DNA from: Halomonas saccharevitans
GTDB lineage: Bacteria > Pseudomonadota > Gammaproteobacteria > Pseudomonadales > Halomonadaceae
DNA: 36,698 nt
Direction of reading: 5' to 3'
Assembly (NCBI RefSeq): GCF_900116405.1
Contig: NZ_FPAQ01000034.1
Coordinates: 1-36,698, forward strand
Part shown: in pieces, positions 33,937 through 36,698 of the stretch
How the letters are laid out: each line of letters opens with the position of its first letter
Numbering within the stretch: position 1 is the first letter of the stretch
Made by a program: the position numbers and the translations under genes
The notes under the pieces: generated by a model
Databases searched by the model: none
Told to the model about the DNA's origin: nothing
What the model saw: the letters and a program-made list of their open reading frames with translations, nothing else

Positions 33937-34240
33937 GAGCGGGGGTCTCTGACGGTGGAACGACGCCTGGACGGCGACGTAAAAGGCGCAGTATCGCATG
34001 AATTCGTGACGTCCTGCAGGGCCCGTCGTGCGATACTGAGCCGGGCACTGCAGTCGCCCAGGGTGAATGGCCACGCCTTAAAATTGAGATTAATCTAATT
34101 TAGAATTATTATTAATACGCCCAGTAGATGACCCATTTTCCTTTTGCCGGTGCGACGCCTTCATGCCTCGCATCGGATACGGCGTGCCGCTAACAGGCAG
34201 AATTTACATCCATGTTTTATTGTTCAGGAAGACTATTATC
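33937..34240. other. AT-rich intergenic region between gmk and the Alg8-like gene
   Basis: The 304-bp gap contains no gene I can support. Its centre (about 34078-34118) is far richer in A and T than the rest of the window and holds a promoter-like pair and a palindrome, listed separately. The region presumably carries divergent promoters for gmk and the polysaccharide locus. Confidence 0.6.
34084..34112 (+). promoter_or_regulatory. Predicted sigma70-type promoter of the Alg8-like gene
   Basis: TTGAGA (34084-34089), 17-nt spacer, TATTAT (34107-34112): each hexamer matches 5 of 6 consensus bases with ideal spacing. Transcription would begin near 34119, giving a leader of about 120 nt before GTG 34241. 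The perfect palindrome AGATTAATCT (34087-34096) overlaps the -35 box and could be an operator. Confidence 0.6.
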
Positions 34241-36154
34241 GTGACCACTGCTCGGCGTCGGGTGACGCACTGGGCCACCGAGCTGACCGCCCTGATGGTG
34301 GGGGTCGCCCTGCTGCTGCTGCTGGCCGACGCCTTGCCGGAGGACCTGTTCTCTCCCTCGTCCCGGTCGTTCTTCTTCGCCATCGGCCTGATCGGCCTGT
34401 GGCGATACAGCTGGTGGGGCCTCCATCTGGCGCGGGCCATCTGGTACAACGCGCGCACGTTTCCGCGGCTGCGTCGTCACGCCGATGCGGCCGCGCTGAC
34501 CGAGCGGCCCGACGAACTCTATATCCTATGCACTTCCTTCAGACTCGATCCGGCGATCAATTTCGCGGTGTATCGCGCGATGTTTCAGGAGGCCGTGGCG
34601 CTGGGCGTGCCCACCACTATCTTAGCCTCGCTGTCGGATCGCAGCGATGTTGAGGCCATCGAGCACGCCCTGGAGGCCTGCGGTTCGCCGGCCGGCATCG
34701 AGCTGCGCTACCTGTTCCAGAAGGGCGACGGCAAGCGGTCCGCGATGGGCGATGCGCTGCGCGCCATTTCGCGCTGCATGCCCTCCTCGCGCGCGCTGGT
34801 GGTGCTGATGGACGGCGATGTCTATCTCGAGCCCGGCACCCTGTCGCGGTCCGTTTCCTTCTTCGCGGCCGACCCCGGGCTTGGTGCCCTGACGACCAAT
34901 AACCAGGCCACCGTTCGTGGCGGGGACGTGACCCGCGCCTGGTACGCCCTGCGCTACGCGCAGCGCCACCTGATGATGAGCTCGCTCTCCCTGTCGCGCC
35001 GTCTGCTGGTGCTGACCGGGCGCTTCAGCGTCTTTCGCGCCGAGGCGACCACCCAGCCGGGCTTCATCGAGCTGGTGGAGAACGACAGCCTCGATCACTG
35101 GCGGCTGGGCCGCTTCAAGTTTCTCTCGGGGGACGACAAGTCGACCTGGTTCTGGCTGCTGCAGCGCGGCTATGCCATGCGCTATCTGCCGGATGTGTTC
35201 GTGACCGGCTTCGAGGAGCTGCCGGACAGGCGGCGCTTCTTTGCCTCCACGCGCGATCTCATGCAGCGCTGGTTCGGCAACATGCTGCGGACTAACGGCC
35301 GTGCCATCCGGCTGGGGCCAGCGAAGATGGGATTCTTCACCTGGTGGTGCCTGGTGGACCAGCGGCTCTCCATGTGGACGACCCTCATGGGCCCCACCAT
35401 CGCGATCATGCTGGCGCTGTTCATGCGGCCGTCGTTTCTGCTCACCTATCTGCTCTGGATCCTGTTTACCCGCAGCGTGACGGCTCTGGTGCTTGGCCTG
35501 CAGAGCGGGCGGTTCAGCCTGCTGTGGATTCCGCTGCTGTACTACAACCAGCTGATCGGGGCGCTGATCAAGACCTATGTCAGTTTCCGGCTCAATCGTC
35601 AGTCGTGGTCGCGTCAGGGCATTTCGTCCGGTGAACCCGAAGACCCCGTCGCGGTGCGCCGCCAGCGACGCCTGGCCAACGTCATTCACGGCGTCGTCGG
35701 GGCCTGTCTGCTGCTGGTGATCAGCTATGGCGTGCACGTACTGGTGCCGCCGGATCGCCTCACCGTGCAGATGTTCGCCCATGAGCTGCAGCGTTCCACG
35801 GCTCTCCGGCAGGCGCTCGACGAGCGCTGGCTGGTGTCCGTGCTGTCCGCCGCGCCCTCCGAGAGCAGCGTCTCTCTGCCGTCGGGCCGTCTCTATGTCG
35901 GCAGCGGCCTGGCAAAGGCCGCGAGTGCCTTGCCGGACCGCCAGGCGCAGCGCCTGACGGGCAATGGCACCACCCTGGTCTTGGAGCCGGAGATTGCGCG
36001 CCTGATCCGCGCCACCCACCCGCTAGAGGTGCAGGGCGATCGCATCGACTGCGCCCTCGACGCCTCCTGTACCCTGCAACTCGGCGAGATCTCGATTACG
36101 CTGCACAACGTGACGCTGGAGCTGATGGCCGCGCCGTCCCAGCGCCGGAGCTGA
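34241..36154 (+). CDS. alg8: Alg8-like mannuronan synthase (family 2 glycosyltransferase) with C-terminal extension
   Basis: This is a membrane processive glycosyltransferase that would polymerise GDP-mannuronate in alginate-type synthesis. N-terminal membrane helices (about 12-55) precede the GT2 domain. Catalytic features are VVLMDGDVYLEPGTL (DxD-like), ALRYAQRHLMMSSLSLSRRL, TGRFSVFRAEA, DSLDHWRLGRFKFLSGDDKS and QRWFGNMLRTNGRA, closely matching Alg8. C-terminal helices end near KTYVSFRLNRQSWSRQ, where Pseudomonas Alg8 (about 494 residues) also nears its end. This one continues to 637 residues with another helix (about 482-500) and about 130 probably periplasmic residues. GTG 34241 has AGGAAG 9 nt upstream; ATG 34163 is an alternative. 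A PilZ gene follows after 31 bp. Confidence 0.87.
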   Translation: MTTARRRVTHWATELTALMVGVALLLLLADALPEDLFSPSSRSFFFAIGLIGLWRYSWWGLHLARAIWYNARTFPRLRRHADAAALTERPDELYILCTSFRLDPAINFAVYRAMFQEAVALGVPTTILASLSDRSDVEAIEHALEACGSPAGIELRYLFQKGDGKRSAMGDALRAISRCMPSSRALVVLMDGDVYLEPGTLSRSVSFFAADPGLGALTTNNQATVRGGDVTRAWYALRYAQRHLMMSSLSLSRRLLVLTGRFSVFRAEATTQPGFIELVENDSLDHWRLGRFKFLSGDDKSTWFWLLQRGYAMRYLPDVFVTGFEELPDRRRFFASTRDLMQRWFGNMLRTNGRAIRLGPAKMGFFTWWCLVDQRLSMWTTLMGPTIAIMLALFMRPSFLLTYLLWILFTRSVTALVLGLQSGRFSLLWIPLLYYNQLIGALIKTYVSFRLNRQSWSRQGISSGEPEDPVAVRRQRRLANVIHGVVGACLLLVISYGVHVLVPPDRLTVQMFAHELQRSTALRQALDERWLVSVLSAAPSESSVSLPSGRLYVGSGLAKAASALPDRQAQRLTGNGTTLVLEPEIARLIRATHPLEVQGDRIDCALDASCTLQLGEISITLHNVTLELMAAPSQRRS

Positions 36155-36185
36155 GGCTCCCGCGTCGCCTCAAGGAAGTTTTTTC

Positions 36186-36353
36186 ATGACCGATACCTCA
36201 TCCTCTGCCACCGCCTCGCCTCCCATCCACGAGACTCGGGATGAGCGCCGGCATCTGCGCCTCGAATTACCCTTCCGGGTGGCCTTCGATGAGGCGTCGA
36301 CGCTGCCGGGACACGACCTCTCGCTGAGTGGCTTCTCGCTCTACATCCTGAAT
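36186..36353 (+). pseudogene. alg44: Alg44-like PilZ-domain gene truncated by an IS30-family insertion
   Basis: From ATG 36186, with AAGGAAG upstream, the protein starts with a polar leader. It then has HETRDERRHLRLELPFRVAF and GHDLSLSGFSLY: the RxxxR and (D/N)xSxxG motifs that bind c-di-GMP in PilZ domains. Being next to Alg8, it corresponds to Alg44, the c-di-GMP receptor needed for alginate polymerisation in Pseudomonas. After about 55 codons the frame enters IS30-type sequence and stops at 36395. The PilZ barrel is incomplete and the membrane and periplasmic parts are missing, so it cannot be functional unless the element excises precisely. Confidence 0.85.
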
Positions 36354-36698
36354 TCAAGCAATAAGTGCAGCACCTGCGGTATCCAGGGCTCCTGAGTATT
36401 CCCCCAGGAATACCTGTGCCGGTGTCCGATAGCCGAGCCGTTTTCGAGGGCGGTCATTCAGCTTCCTGAGCACCCTGCGAAGCTCGGCATCGGTGACCTG
36501 GCGGAAGTCCGTTCCCTTGGGAAAGTACTGCCGTATCAGGCCATTGGTGTTCTCGTTGGTCCCACGCTGCCCGGAGCAGTAGGGATCACAGAAGTATGTC
36601 GCTGCTGTCACTGCCTTGGACACGGCTTGGTGCTCGGCGAATTCGGAGCCATTGTCCAGCGTGATGGTCTGGACCGCGCCCCGACGAGGTTTCAGTAG
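36350..36698 (-). mobile_element. IS30-family insertion sequence, right part, running out of the window
   Basis: The element is recognised by the C-terminal half of its transposase. Its end lies at about 36350-36354, judged from where the PilZ protein loses similarity and from the transposase stop codon, which sits right at the edge. The terminal repeat and any target-site duplication cannot be measured without the other end. Confidence 0.8.
36354..36698 (-). CDS. IS30-family transposase, C-terminal part (5' end outside the window)
   Basis: About 114 residues are visible, open to the window edge. The DDE catalytic region includes TITLDNGSEFAEHQAV (second Asp of DDE) and GQRGTNENTNGLIRQYFPKG (the catalytic Glu in NEN), the hallmark of IS30 transposases. 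The C-terminus RPRKRLGYRTPAQVFL is also typical. Nothing in the visible part is broken, so the element may be active. Its insertion direction is opposite to the interrupted alg44-like gene. Confidence 0.93.
   Translation of the reverse strand, partial: LLKPRRGAVQTITLDNGSEFAEHQAVSKAVTAATYFCDPYCSGQRGTNENTNGLIRQYFPKGTDFRQVTDAELRRVLRKLNDRPRKRLGYRTPAQVFLGEYSGALDTAGAALIA

Overview
The window looks like a GC-rich gammaproteobacterial chromosome, most likely Halomonadaceae (Halomonas-like). I base this on base composition, protein character and gene order; no database search was possible. From about 11.2 to 34.0 kb the order pstS-pstC-pstA-pstB-phoU ... phoR-phoB-ubiA-ubiC-(rubredoxin reductase)-hupA ... 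recG-oxyR ... ridA-spoT-rpoZ-gmk resembles the corresponding Pseudomonas chromosome segment, so this part is vertically inherited backbone.

Left edge (1-3.25 kb) is a decayed accessory patch. It holds an insertion-sequence end at the very start, a type I restriction subunit gene (hsdR) broken by an in-frame TAG between helicase motifs V and VI and truncated at its 3' end by the IS, and a multiply mutated IS3-family orfA remnant. An AT-rich junction then runs into a DUF72 gene that has lost its first few codons. From 3.25 to 11.2 kb come housekeeping and transport genes: DUF72, a sodium-dependent SNF-family transporter, a small PA3496-like protein, the HexR central-carbon regulator, UvrD, an orphan Tat-exported TRAP solute receptor and a YciA-type thioesterase.

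The centre (11.3-21.9 kb) is the phosphate module. It contains PstS, PstC, PstA, PstB and PhoU on the plus strand and PhoB-PhoR on the minus strand, separated by CysZ and a nitrate/nitrite-type (NIT) chemoreceptor. Two convincing Pho boxes are visible: one with three tandem half-sites between pstS and pstC, and one upstream of phoB. PstC is short and lacks the big periplasmic insertion common in related bacteria, while PstA keeps one. From 21.9 to 34 kb lie ubiquinone synthesis (ubiC-ubiA), a rubredoxin-reductase-like protein, HU, an SCP2-like small protein, RecG overlapping OxyR by 4 bp, a YeeZ-like NAD(P)-binding protein, ThpR, and the ridA-spoT-rpoZ-gmk stringent-response and nucleotide block. 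A five-copy 8-bp tandem repeat lies between the 3' ends of the SCP2-like gene and recG.

Right edge (34.0-36.7 kb) begins an alginate-type polysaccharide locus. An Alg8-like glycosyltransferase carries an unusual extracytoplasmic C-terminal extension and is preceded by an AT-rich region with a good sigma70-type promoter. The next gene, an Alg44-like PilZ (c-di-GMP receptor) gene, is cut after about 55 codons by an IS30-family element that runs out of the window. The strain has therefore probably lost c-di-GMP-gated polymer synthesis from this locus. The most novel-looking items are the extended Alg8 with its broken PilZ partner, and the Pho-module variations. I found no tRNA, rRNA, CRISPR array or prophage.
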